This document shows positions 41,598 to 49,913 of a stretch of 64,000 nucleotides of DNA, in pieces; position 1 is the first letter of the stretch; the number at the start of each line of letters is the position of its first letter. Source of the DNA: Streptomyces katrae. Its GTDB lineage: Bacteria > Actinomycetota > Actinomycetes > Streptomycetales > Streptomycetaceae. The notes beneath the pieces are model-generated. The model searched no databases. It had not been told where the DNA came from and saw nothing but the letters and a program-made list of their open reading frames with translations. A program made the translations under genes and the position numbers. The stretch lies in contig NZ_JNZY01000011.1 in NCBI RefSeq assembly GCF_000717655.1, forward strand, positions 124,001 to 188,000. Reading direction: 5' to 3'.

Positions 41598-42842
41598 ATG
41601 TCGTACTCACCCGACGGACAGCACCAGCCGTACCGGTCGGAAGGGCAGTACCAGCAGCAGCCCTACGGCACTTCGTACGCGCAGCCGTACGAACCCCCAC
41701 AGCACCACGAGCCCCCGTACGGGCCACCGCAGCCGCCGTACGGCGGGTACGAGGAGCCCGAGGACGACCGGCGGCGACCGCGCCGGGGCAGGCGTTGGCT
41801 GATCGCGGGTGTCTCCGTCCTCGCGCTCGCGGGCATAGCCGCCGGGGTGATGTACCACTTCGAGATACCCCCCTTCACCGACAAGGGCAAGGACATCTCC
41901 TTCGGCCAGCCGGCCGCGGGCGGCGGCCAGGCGGGCGGCGCCGACGGCACTGCGAAGCAGGCGGCCAACTCCAAGGCCCTGATGCCCACCGGCCCGAAGT
42001 CCGAGTTCAAGAACTCGATGACCCTGGCCGACGGCACGCACGTGGCCGTCACCACGCTGGACGGCAAGAAGTCCGGCTTCAAGGGCAAGGTGTGGGTCTG
42101 GGCGCCCAAGGAGTACAACGACCCGAAGTTCGCCAAGAGCGGCTTCCCGGTCATGATCGCCCTGCCCGGCGGCGCCGGCTACCCGAGCAACTACTGGATG
42201 GGCACCGACCTGGGGCTCCAGACCAGCATCAGCAAGTGGTACGCCGAGGGCAAGAGCAAGCCGTTCATCCTCGCCATGCCGGTGCTGAACCCGGGCCCGG
42301 ACGACAAGGGCATCTACTGGGACGGCTCCGACATCCCCGACCAGCCCAAGATGGGCACCTGGCTGACCGAGGACGTCCCGGACCTGATGAAGGCGAACTT
42401 CCGCACCGTCAAGTCCCGTGACGGCTGGGCCTACATGGGCTCCTCCACCGGCGGCTTCGCGAGCCTGAAGGCGGTGCTCAAGCACCCGGACAAGTTCAAG
42501 GCCGCGATCTGCTCCGGCCCTGACATCGTGCCCGACTCCTCGCTGTGGAAGGGCCACGAGAAGGAGAAGGCCGAGAACAACCCGGAGTTGCTGGCGAAGG
42601 CCATGATCGACAAGAAGGGCGCTCCGGACGTCTACCTCGCCTTCCAGGTCGGCGACAACGAGAACAACAAGAAGACGTTGCCCGATGTGCAGAAGTTCGT
42701 CGCCACGTACGGCAAGGGGCCGATCCACACCAGCCTGAGGGTCATCCCCGGCGGCCAGCACAACGCCAAGACCTACGTGCCGAACATGGGCGAGGGCCCC
42801 ATCCAGTTCATCAGCAAGGTCATGGAAGGACCGGTGGAGTAA
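41598..42842 (+). CDS. Membrane-anchored esterase (alpha/beta hydrolase, esterase D-like)
   Basis: A 414-residue protein. Residues 1-70 are Gln/Pro/Tyr-rich and cytoplasmic, followed by a single membrane helix (about 72-92), so the enzyme faces outward. The C-terminal domain is a putative esterase fold with FPVMIALPGGAGYPSNYW, nucleophile Ser in MGSSTGGFASLKA and His in VIPGGQHNAKTY. Substrates may be acyl esters on surface sugars or lipids, as in mycolyltransferase-like relatives (inference). It overlaps the convergent carboxylesterase by 23 bp. Confidence 0.86.
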   Translation: MSYSPDGQHQPYRSEGQYQQQPYGTSYAQPYEPPQHHEPPYGPPQPPYGGYEEPEDDRRRPRRGRRWLIAGVSVLALAGIAAGVMYHFEIPPFTDKGKDISFGQPAAGGGQAGGADGTAKQAANSKALMPTGPKSEFKNSMTLADGTHVAVTTLDGKKSGFKGKVWVWAPKEYNDPKFAKSGFPVMIALPGGAGYPSNYWMGTDLGLQTSISKWYAEGKSKPFILAMPVLNPGPDDKGIYWDGSDIPDQPKMGTWLTEDVPDLMKANFRTVKSRDGWAYMGSSTGGFASLKAVLKHPDKFKAAICSGPDIVPDSSLWKGHEKEKAENNPELLAKAMIDKKGAPDVYLAFQVGDNENNKKTLPDVQKFVATYGKGPIHTSLRVIPGGQHNAKTYVPNMGEGPIQFISKVMEGPVE

Positions 42843-44286
42843 CGGGCGGTGTAACCGCCGGTTCGACCGACTCCACGCGCTGCGGCCCGCCGAACACCAT
42901 CGGCGGGCCGTTGCCGTCCCAGGCCGCCCAGCCCGGGTTCCCGGTCAGGGCGAAGCGCACCCAGGCCGCGTGCATCCGGTCGGCCAGTTCCTGCGGGGCG
43001 TCCGGCCCGGCCAGCCAGGAGGCCTCCGGCACGTCGAGCGTGTCGAAGACGAAGCCCAGTTCCAGGGCGTGGCACGCGCCGAGCCCCGGCACGCCGGAGG
43101 GCCAGCCGAACTCGTACAGGAAGCTCGGGGCGGTCCGCCGCGCCCCGGCGAGCCGGCGCAGCGGGTCGCGCAGCAGCCGGTCGGTCAGCAGCTGCCCGGC
43201 GAGCTCGGCCGGGCCCGCGCCGGGCAGGGCGGCGCGCAGCGCCCGTACGGCGGCCCGGTCCTTGCCGCTGCGGGCGCGGGCCAGGGCCACGGTGAGCGGA
43301 CCGAGCCGGTCCATGACCCGCAGCGCGCCGGTGGGGGCCAGCCAGAGCCGGTACTCCTCGGTGGTCCAGCCGAGCAGCAGCGGCACCTCCGTCGCCGCCG
43401 CGGCCCCGAGCGGGTCGCCCGGAAGCGTTTCCGGGTCGGTGACCAGGCCGAAGGCGGGTCCTCCGGTGAGCGGGCCGGAACGGCGCAGCACGGCGCCCTG
43501 CGCGGCGAGCAGGTCGGGCAGGGCGGTGGCGGCGAATGCCTTCGCGGTCGCCGGCACCTTCAGGAGGGAGGCCATCCGCCGGACCATCGTGCGCACCTTC
43601 TCGCGCGCCAGCACCTCGGGGGCGCCGCTCTGCAGGACGGCCCCGGCGAAGAGCCCGGCGGCCCGCGGGGCGCCGAGCAGGGCTCCGACGCTGATGGCTC
43701 CGGCGGATTCGCCGAAGACGGTGACGCGGCCGGGGTCCCCGCCGAAGGCCTCGATGTTCTCCCGGACCCAGGTCAGGGCGGCGATCTGGTCGAGCAGGCC
43801 GCGGTTGGCGGGGGCATCCGGGAAGAGCCCGTAGCCGAGGACGCCGAGGCGGTAGTTGACGGAGACGAGCACGACCCCGTCACGGGCGAAGGCCGCGCCG
43901 TCGTAGACGGGGACGGCTGAGGAGCCGCGGGTGAGCGCCCCGCCGTGCAGCCACACCATGACGGGCAGCCGGGCTCCGGGGGCCGGGGCCGGGGTCCACA
44001 CGTTGAGGTTCAGGCAGTCGTCCCCGGGGACCTCCGGGTCGGGCAGCAGCGCGGCGAACTTCGGCGGGTAGGGCACCTTGGGCGCGGTGGGCCCGAACGC
44101 GCCGGCGTCGCGTACGCCGTCCCAGGCGGCCGGGGGCTCGGGCGCGGCGAAGCGGAGCGCGCCGACGGGCGGGGCGGCGTACGGGACGCCCCGGAAGGCG
44201 GCGATGCCGTCCGGCCCGGTCCGGCCCTCCACCACGCCGTACCCGGTCCTGACCCGGGGCCGGCCGCTGCCGCCCGCTGTGTTCAT
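42820..44286 (-). CDS. Type B carboxylesterase
   Basis: A 488-residue cytoplasmic esterase. Motifs: GIAAFRGVPYAAPPVG, the DDCLNLNVWTP signature, oxyanion hole in VWLHGGALTRG, nucleophile Ser in VFGESAGAISV and a Glu/His pair further on (GFVFDTLDVPE and the usual C-terminal HxxE region degraded to LGACHALE). It hydrolyses carboxylic esters. The ATG at 44286 is preceded by GGAGGAGCGGAG. Confidence 0.92.
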   Translation of the reverse strand: MNTAGGSGRPRVRTGYGVVEGRTGPDGIAAFRGVPYAAPPVGALRFAAPEPPAAWDGVRDAGAFGPTAPKVPYPPKFAALLPDPEVPGDDCLNLNVWTPAPAPGARLPVMVWLHGGALTRGSSAVPVYDGAAFARDGVVLVSVNYRLGVLGYGLFPDAPANRGLLDQIAALTWVRENIEAFGGDPGRVTVFGESAGAISVGALLGAPRAAGLFAGAVLQSGAPEVLAREKVRTMVRRMASLLKVPATAKAFAATALPDLLAAQGAVLRRSGPLTGGPAFGLVTDPETLPGDPLGAAAATEVPLLLGWTTEEYRLWLAPTGALRVMDRLGPLTVALARARSGKDRAAVRALRAALPGAGPAELAGQLLTDRLLRDPLRRLAGARRTAPSFLYEFGWPSGVPGLGACHALELGFVFDTLDVPEASWLAGPDAPQELADRMHAAWVRFALTGNPGWAAWDGNGPPMVFGGPQRVESVEPAVTPPVTPPVLP

Positions 44287-44417
44287 CGGTCTCCGCTCCT
44301 CCACCGACTCCGGTGCATCCGCTGAATCCACCGTTCCGCCTACCGGGCACGGTCGCACAGGCCTGCGACGGGTGACAAGGCGTGACCCGGCCGGGGGCGG
44401 GCCGGGTTGGACCGGGC

Positions 44418-44768
44418 ATGCGATCCATGCGTATCCACCCCGGCGTCCGCGGCTTCACCCGGGCCGGCGCGGTCCCCCTGCTCCTGCTCGTGGCCGCGGG
44501 CACGGCGCAGGCCGCCGGACCCGACTTCCAGTACGTCGGCCAGGACGACAGGGTCCACGGGCTGACCGACCCGCAGGGCTGCGTCGGGGCCAAGGGCGGC
44601 GGTCAGAAGGCCGTCACCAACACCACCCGCAGCACCGCGACCCTCTACCGCGGGCCGGGCTGCACGGGTGACGTCGTGGCGGTCCTGCAGCCGGGTGCCG
44701 GCGGCCAGATCGAGCCGTATTTCGCCTCCGTGCGGTTTTCCTTCATCACCAAGGCCCAGCGGCCGTGA
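44418..44768 (+). CDS. Small secreted protein, function unknown
   Basis: A 116-residue exported protein. A signal peptide with core AVPLLLLVAAGTAQA ends near residue 36. The mature part has paired Cys (GCVGAKGGG, GPGCTGDVV), and ends FASVRFSFITK. The two Cys may form a disulfide. No family is recognised. It starts 131 bp from the divergent carboxylesterase and precedes the chaplin gene. Confidence 0.7.
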   Translation: MRSMRIHPGVRGFTRAGAVPLLLLVAAGTAQAAGPDFQYVGQDDRVHGLTDPQGCVGAKGGGQKAVTNTTRSTATLYRGPGCTGDVVAVLQPGAGGQIEPYFASVRFSFITKAQRP

Positions 44769-44850
44769 CCGTTGGGCTCCCGCTGCGTTGTATGCCATGT
44801 CAAATGCCGCAGCTCGGGCTGTGGCACCCCCATCTCACGAGGAGATCTTG

Positions 44851-45129
44851 ATGTCGCGTATCGCGAAGGCAGTCGCCGTCACCGCTGTTGCCGGTAGCGC
44901 CCTGGCCGCCGGTGCCGGTCTGGCCGTCGCCGATGCCGGAGCGCACGGTGCGGCGGTCGGCTCCCCCGGTGTCCTGTCGGGCAACCTGCTCCAGGTTCCG
45001 GTGCACGTCCCGGTCAACGTCTGCGGCAACACCGTGAACGTGATCGCCCTGCTGAACCCCGCCTTCGGCAACACCTGCGTCAACGCGTCGGGCGGTGGCG
45101 AGCACCACACCGAGGGCTACGGCGGCTGA
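44851..45129 (+). CDS. Short chaplin
   Basis: A 92-residue secreted amyloid-forming surfactant for aerial growth. A Sec signal ends at AVADA. One chaplin domain follows: GVLSGNLLQVPVHVPVNVCG and NTVNVIALLNPAFGNTC with the two domain cysteines. The tail is GGEHHTEGYGG. GAGGAG supports the ATG at 44851. The single domain and length match the ChpD-H class. A strong terminator follows. Confidence 0.95.
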   Translation: MSRIAKAVAVTAVAGSALAAGAGLAVADAGAHGAAVGSPGVLSGNLLQVPVHVPVNVCGNTVNVIALLNPAFGNTCVNASGGGEHHTEGYGG

Positions 45130-45174
45130 CCGCTGCGCCTGTCGGCCGGCTTGACCGGTAGGACCGAGGGCTGA

Positions 45175-45200
45175 GGGCCCCCGCCGTACGGCGGGGGCCC
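45175..45200. terminator. Terminator after the chaplin gene
   Basis: A perfect 26-bp palindrome (GGGCCCCCGCCGTA and its complement) followed by TTCTC lies between the convergent chaplin and second tyrosinase operons, serving either strand. Confidence 0.9.
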
Positions 45201-45261
45201 TTCTCCCGTTCAGCCGTCCGGCTGGCGCATTTCTGTTTTCAGCTCTTCTGTTCAGCCGATC

Positions 45262-46125
45262 TCATTCGTAGCGGTAGATGCCCTGGTGGCTGAGCATGTC
45301 GCGCGGGGTGATGTTCCACGGCGGCATCGGCTCGTCGAGGGAGATCACCCGGCCCCGCTGGAGGTCTCCCAGTTCGAGCGGCGCCGCGGGCAGATAGCCG
45401 GAGGCGGGGTGCTTCAGCTGCCAGCGGTCCCAGAGCAGGTCCACGAAGGCGTGGTGCAGCCAGAACGCCGGGTCGTTGGGGGCCGTACCACCCGTCATGT
45501 GGCCGCCGATCCACTGGTGCACCTTGTTGTGGTTGCGCCAGCGCTCGCTCTTCGGCGCGGCCCAGCCCTCCAGCTTGTTGCGGAAGCCGCCGCCCCTCGC
45601 CGTGGAGTCCCAGGGCGAGGTGTCGTACTCCGGGTCGTCGAGCGCCCACTGGAGCTCGGCCGCGGTGGGCAGGGCGATCGGGTTCTGCGGCCGTCCGAGG
45701 TTGCGGGTGAGGAAGCGGGCCTCCGTGACGCCCACGGTGATCTCCCAGTTGCCCTTCTCGTAGGCGAAGGGGCCGGTCATCACCCGGCGGTCCTTCTCAC
45801 GGCCGGTGCCGCCCAGGAAGTCCTCGGCCCACAGGGAGGAGACCGGGCTGCTGTCCGTGGTCCAGTCCCAGTACGGGACCGAAACGCCCGGGTCGACGCC
45901 CTGCAGCAGCCGCTCGAACTGGAGCAGGTAGCGCCGGTGCCAGGGGAAGAAGGACGGGGACATGTGCCCGACGCGGAGCTTGCTGTCCTTGTCCGGCACG
46001 AAGTACTTGCCGTGGGTACGGACCAGTTCGTCGTACGCACCGTTGCGCTTGAGCTCCAGCACGGCCGCCGTGAAGCGCTTCTTCTGGGCGCTGTTCAGGT
46101 TCCTCTGGTTCTGCCGGGTGTACAT
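45262..46125 (-). CDS. melD2: Second tyrosinase (MelD2 type)
   Basis: A 287-residue tyrosinase distinct from MelC2. CuA ligands H38, H54 and H63 match in position, and the CuB set is H199, H203 and H225. It has a KSERWRNHNKVHQWIGG insertion region where MelC2 has a shorter loop. In Streptomyces genomes melD is a second, separately regulated tyrosinase operon, sometimes acting on phenols outside melanin formation. It lies 43 bp behind its cofactor gene. Confidence 0.93.
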   Translation of the reverse strand: MYTRQNQRNLNSAQKKRFTAAVLELKRNGAYDELVRTHGKYFVPDKDSKLRVGHMSPSFFPWHRRYLLQFERLLQGVDPGVSVPYWDWTTDSSPVSSLWAEDFLGGTGREKDRRVMTGPFAYEKGNWEITVGVTEARFLTRNLGRPQNPIALPTAAELQWALDDPEYDTSPWDSTARGGGFRNKLEGWAAPKSERWRNHNKVHQWIGGHMTGGTAPNDPAFWLHHAFVDLLWDRWQLKHPASGYLPAAPLELGDLQRGRVISLDEPMPPWNITPRDMLSHQGIYRYE

Positions 46126-46168
46126 GCGGGGCTCCTCCCGTTCCGTTCTGCGCTGTCCCGTCCGTCCG

Positions 46169-46534
46169 TCAGCCGTGTTGCGGGGCTGCGAGCGCGAGCT
46201 GGTTGGTGCCGAGCTCGTCGACGGCTGCGCGGGCGAGTTCCAGCGGGGTCTCGAAGGACTGGAAGTGGTTGATCTGGCTGAGGTAGCTGCCGTCTGCGCG
46301 GCGCATGACGTGCAGGGGGCGGCCGTCGATACGGACCCCGGCGAGGTCGACGGCGATGTGCCGGCCGCGGTACGTCTCCTCGGTGAGGGGCGCCGGGGTG
46401 ACGGTCTGCCGGGGCCGGCGGGCACGCAGTACGGGCGCCAGGGCCGCGGCGGTGCCTGCGAGCACCGCCGCGGTGAAGGCCGTACGAAGAAACGTACGGC
46501 GGGACGGTGCTGCAGAGGCGGGTGTGGCGTACAT
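46169..46534 (-). CDS. melD1: Second tyrosinase cofactor (MelD1 type)
   Basis: A 121-residue copper helper for the tyrosinase downstream. A Tat signal (PSRRTFLRTAFTAAVL) is followed by TEETYRGRHIAV, VRIDGRPLHVMRRADGSYL and INHFQSFETP, all shared with MelC1. It lacks the His/Gly insertion of MelC1. Its start at 46534 is 59 bp from the upstream GNAT gene on the same strand, so they may share a transcript. Confidence 0.9.
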   Translation of the reverse strand: MYATPASAAPSRRTFLRTAFTAAVLAGTAAALAPVLRARRPRQTVTPAPLTEETYRGRHIAVDLAGVRIDGRPLHVMRRADGSYLSQINHFQSFETPLELARAAVDELGTNQLALAAPQHG

Positions 46535-46593
46535 GCGGTCTCCCTCGCTCGGTGGTCCGCGCTACGGGGTCTAACGCGGCGCGGCGGGCGAGG

Positions 46594-47142
46594 TCACCTC
46601 GGCTGCTCAGGGTGCTTGTAGAAGAGGGTGGTGGGGTGCAGGCGGCCGGCCGGGTCGGTGGCGTAGTCGGGAATGGTGCCGGCCTCCGTCCACCCGGCGC
46701 CACGGTAGACCCGCTCGGCCCCGCTGCCGGTCTCGGTGTCGAGGAACAGCAGCACCACGCCGGCCCGGGCGGCCGCCTGTTCGGCTTCGGCAAGGAGCGC
46801 GCGGGCGGTGCCGCGGCCGCGTGCCTGCGGATGCACCATGAGCTTGCGCAGCTCGGCGCGGTGGCGGCCGTTGGGCTTGGACTCGCGGTACCAGCTGACG
46901 GTGCCGTCGATCCGGCCGTCGCCGCCGTGGCCCGCGCCACTGCGGGAGACCCAGAGGGCGAGGGAGCCGTCCTCGATGGCGGGGGCGAGGGAATCCCACC
47001 AGGCGGCCGCCTGCGCGTGATCGAGGTCGGCGAGGAAGCCGAGGGACGATCCGCCGCGGACCACGGCGAGCAGGAGGTCGGCGAGTTCGTCGCGGTGGGC
47101 GGCCAGTCGGGCGGCGTCGAGCCGGGTGATGACGGGGATCAT
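46594..47142 (-). CDS. GNAT-family N-acetyltransferase
   Basis: A 182-residue acetyltransferase. The acetyl-CoA site is in LMVHPQARGRGTARALLAEAE (Arg/Gly loop). FLDTETGSGAERVYRGAGW gives the last strand and helix. The pattern resembles members acting on small amines. The ATG at 47142 stands 61 bp downstream of the P450 gene. Substrate unknown. Confidence 0.9.
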   Translation of the reverse strand: MIPVITRLDAARLAAHRDELADLLLAVVRGGSSLGFLADLDHAQAAAWWDSLAPAIEDGSLALWVSRSGAGHGGDGRIDGTVSWYRESKPNGRHRAELRKLMVHPQARGRGTARALLAEAEQAAARAGVVLLFLDTETGSGAERVYRGAGWTEAGTIPDYATDPAGRLHPTTLFYKHPEQPR

Positions 47143-47203
47143 GCGGCGAGGATAGGGATCAGCCGGCGGCCCTCTGCCGGCGGGGCAGGTGCGGGTCCCG
47201 GAG

Positions 47204-48445
47204 CTACGTTCCCCGGGACGGGTCGGGGCCGCCGGGGGTGAAGGTCACCGGCAGGCTCTGCGGGCCGCGCAGGCCGCCGGGGCGCCAGGGGATCTGCGCC
47301 GGCGGTACGGCGAGGGCGAGTCCGGGGAGGCGGCGCAGGGCGGTGCCGATGGCGATCTGCCCCTCCAGCCGGGCCAGTGGGGCACCCAGGCAGTAGTGGA
47401 TGCCGTGCCCGAACGCGAGGTGGGCGTTGTCCTGCCGGGTGATGTCCAGCCGGTCGGGGTCGGGGAACCGTGCCGGGTCGCGGTCGGCGACGGCGGAGCC
47501 GATGAGCACGGTCGCGCCGCGCGGGACGGTCACGCCCGCGATCTCGACGTCCTCGCGCGCGAACCGCGCGATGCCGGGGCTGACCGGGCCGTCGTAGCGC
47601 AGGAACTCCTCGATCGCGCCCGGCAGCAGTTCCGGGTCGGACCGCAGCAGGTCGAGCTGGCCGGGGTGGGCGAGCAGCATCGCGATGCCGCCGCCGATCA
47701 GGTTGACCGTGGTGATGTATCCGGCGGCCAGCAGCAGGAAAACCATGGCGACCAGCTCGTCCTCGGTCAGCTGCTGTTCCTCGTCGCGGGCGGTGATGAG
47801 GGCGCTGAGCAGGTCGTCGCCGGGGTCTGCCCGTTTGTCCCGGATGAGCTCGGTGACGTACGCGCGCATGTGCTGCCACGCCTCGTTCACCACGGCCGGA
47901 TCCGGCAGCTCCGGGCCCCGCATGATCATGCGGTCGGTCCAGTGCTGGAATTCGTGCCGCTCGTCCACCGGCACCCCGAGCAGTTCGCTGATCACCGTGA
48001 CCGGGAGCGGCAGCGCGAAGTCCGCGACGAGGTCGGCGTGGCCGGCCGGGACGACCGCGTCCAGCAGCCGGTCGGTGATCTCCTGGATCCGCGGCCGCAT
48101 CGCGGCCACGCGGTGGGCGGTGAACGCCTTGGAGACCAGCCGGCGCAGGCGGGTGTGGTCGGGCGGGTCGCTGCGGAGCATGTTGCTCAGCATCGACTCG
48201 CGCTCCGTTGCGGGCAGCTGGCGCAGGAGGCGGGTGTCCGAGGCGTCGCGTACGTCGCTGCTGAGCCGGGAGTCGGACAGGGCCGCGAGTCCGTCTTCGT
48301 AGCGGGTGACGAGCCAGGCCTCCAGGCCGCCCGCGATGACGGTGCGGCGCACGGGGCCGTCTTCGCGCAGTTTCCGGTACAGCGGGAAGGGGTCCGCGAC
48401 GAAGGCCGGGTCGGCATAGGGCAGAAGGACCGGCTGTTCGCTCAT
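47204..48445 (-). CDS. Cytochrome P450
   Basis: A 413-residue class I bacterial P450. The heme-binding loop is FGHGIHYCLGAPLARLE, with Cys as iron ligand, the ExxR motif is in EEFLRYDG, and PERF-like FPDPDRLDI is present. In the I helix the usual acid before Thr is replaced (AAGYITTVNLI has Ile where Glu or Asp is expected), which may alter proton delivery. An FAD monooxygenase gene lies 71 bp upstream on the same strand; no ferredoxin gene is adjacent. Substrate unknown. Confidence 0.93.
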   Translation of the reverse strand: MSEQPVLLPYADPAFVADPFPLYRKLREDGPVRRTVIAGGLEAWLVTRYEDGLAALSDSRLSSDVRDASDTRLLRQLPATERESMLSNMLRSDPPDHTRLRRLVSKAFTAHRVAAMRPRIQEITDRLLDAVVPAGHADLVADFALPLPVTVISELLGVPVDERHEFQHWTDRMIMRGPELPDPAVVNEAWQHMRAYVTELIRDKRADPGDDLLSALITARDEEQQLTEDELVAMVFLLLAAGYITTVNLIGGGIAMLLAHPGQLDLLRSDPELLPGAIEEFLRYDGPVSPGIARFAREDVEIAGVTVPRGATVLIGSAVADRDPARFPDPDRLDITRQDNAHLAFGHGIHYCLGAPLARLEGQIAIGTALRRLPGLALAVPPAQIPWRPGGLRGPQSLPVTFTPGGPDPSRGT

Positions 48446-48516
48446 GTCGCCTCCCGAAGCGAAACGTCCTCTCTACGGAGATTGAGCGTATATGTTCCGG
48501 TATCCGGGATGTCGTT

Positions 48517-49749
48517 TCACCGGAGCGATTCCTTCGGGGGGCGCTCGCGCAGCGCCCCGTACCCGATGAAGTAGGCCGGCACCCGGTTCAGCCACCGCGA
48601 GCCGGTGACGAGCTCGGTGAGCCGTTTGGCCCGCTGGGGACGGCCGAACGCGGTGCGGCCGGCCAGCAGCGGCTCGATGACCTGGGCGTGGGCCAGGCGC
48701 TGCATGCCCTGGGTCGCCACCGTCGTGGGCATGCGGCGGCGCTGTACGCGGCGTACGTCGTGTAGCCCCACGGTCCCCTCGAGCAGCGGGCCCACGAGGT
48801 AGCGGGCGGCGGCCACCGCGTCCTGCACGGCGAGGTTGATGCCGATGCCGAAGACCGGTGACATGGCGTGGGCGGCGTCGCCGATGCACAGCAGCCCCGG
48901 CCGGTGCCAGCGGCGCAGCCGGTCCAGCCGTACGTCGAGCAGCTTGACCTCGTCCCAGGAGGTGACGGCGTGGGCCCGGTCGGCCAGCCAGGGAACGGCG
49001 TCCGTGAACTGGGCCATGAAGCGGTCCAGGCCCTCGGCGCGGCGTTCGGCATCGGTCCCCTTGGGGATGAGCCCCGCGCACTGCCAGTAGTCACCGCGGT
49101 CGATGAGCGCGCTGAAGAACCGCTCGCCCAGGCCTCCCACGAGGCCGCTGGGGTCGTCCTCGTGGCGCGGCAGCCGGAACCACCAGGCGTCCATCGGGCA
49201 CGGGAAGCCCTCCAGGCCGAGCTCGGGCAGCACCCTGGCGAAGGATCCGCGGCCGTCGCAGGCCACGGTCAGCGTGGCCCTGAGCTCACCCGTGGTGCCG
49301 TCCGCCGTGCGGTACCGCACGCCCGCGACCCTGCCGCGCTCCATCAGGAAGGACGTCGCCTCGGTGTCCATGCGCAGCCGGAAGGAAGGCTCCTTGCCCG
49401 CTTCGTCGGCGAGCAGGTCGAGCAGGTCCCACTGCGGCACCATCGCGATGTAGTTGTACTTCCCGTGCAGCGCCCCGATGTTGCCGACCGTGACGAGGGA
49501 CCGGTCCGGCCCGATGGGCAGTTGCACGGAGGTCACCCGCCGCTGCGGCAGCCGGGCGAACCGTTCGGCGAGGCCGATGTCGTCCAGCAGCGACAGGGTG
49601 GACGGGTGCACGGTGTCGCCGCGGAAGTCGCGCAGGAAGTCGCCGTGTTTCTCCAGGACGGTCACCTCCACCCCGGCCCGGGCCAGCAGCAGGGCCAGCA
49701 CCATCCCGGCGGGCCCGCCTCCCACCACACAGCAGGCCGTACGCTCCAC
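48517..49749 (-). CDS. FAD-dependent aromatic-type monooxygenase
   Basis: A 410-residue flavoprotein hydroxylase of the PheA/UbiH group. The N-terminal ADP-binding motif is CVVGGGPAGMVLALLLARAG and the second FAD motif CIGDAAHAMSPVFGIG. It would hydroxylate an aromatic or polyketide-like substrate with NAD(P)H and O2. The GTG at 49749 is preferred because AAGGGAG lies just upstream; an ATG at 49773 adds eight residues. It probably shares a transcript with the downstream P450. Confidence 0.9.
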   Translation of the reverse strand: MERTACCVVGGGPAGMVLALLLARAGVEVTVLEKHGDFLRDFRGDTVHPSTLSLLDDIGLAERFARLPQRRVTSVQLPIGPDRSLVTVGNIGALHGKYNYIAMVPQWDLLDLLADEAGKEPSFRLRMDTEATSFLMERGRVAGVRYRTADGTTGELRATLTVACDGRGSFARVLPELGLEGFPCPMDAWWFRLPRHEDDPSGLVGGLGERFFSALIDRGDYWQCAGLIPKGTDAERRAEGLDRFMAQFTDAVPWLADRAHAVTSWDEVKLLDVRLDRLRRWHRPGLLCIGDAAHAMSPVFGIGINLAVQDAVAAARYLVGPLLEGTVGLHDVRRVQRRRMPTTVATQGMQRLAHAQVIEPLLAGRTAFGRPQRAKRLTELVTGSRWLNRVPAYFIGYGALRERPPKESLR

Positions 49750-49913
49750 GGCAACCACTCCCTTCGCCGGCATCGGGCAGGCCCCACAGGACGTATACCG
49801 CACCCGCGGCGGCGGGGACGGCAACGACGGCGCCGCGCCGTGAGGCGCGGTCGCCGCTCCGCATCCCTCCCCACCCGGCCGCGGTACGAACCCGATCGCC
49901 CGGGAGACCGGCG

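Noticed and set aside
46594..49749. A secondary-metabolite cluster around the P450 and FAD monooxygenase
   Set aside because: No core synthase, cyclase, carrier protein or pathway regulator is nearby; two tailoring-type enzymes alone do not make a cluster.
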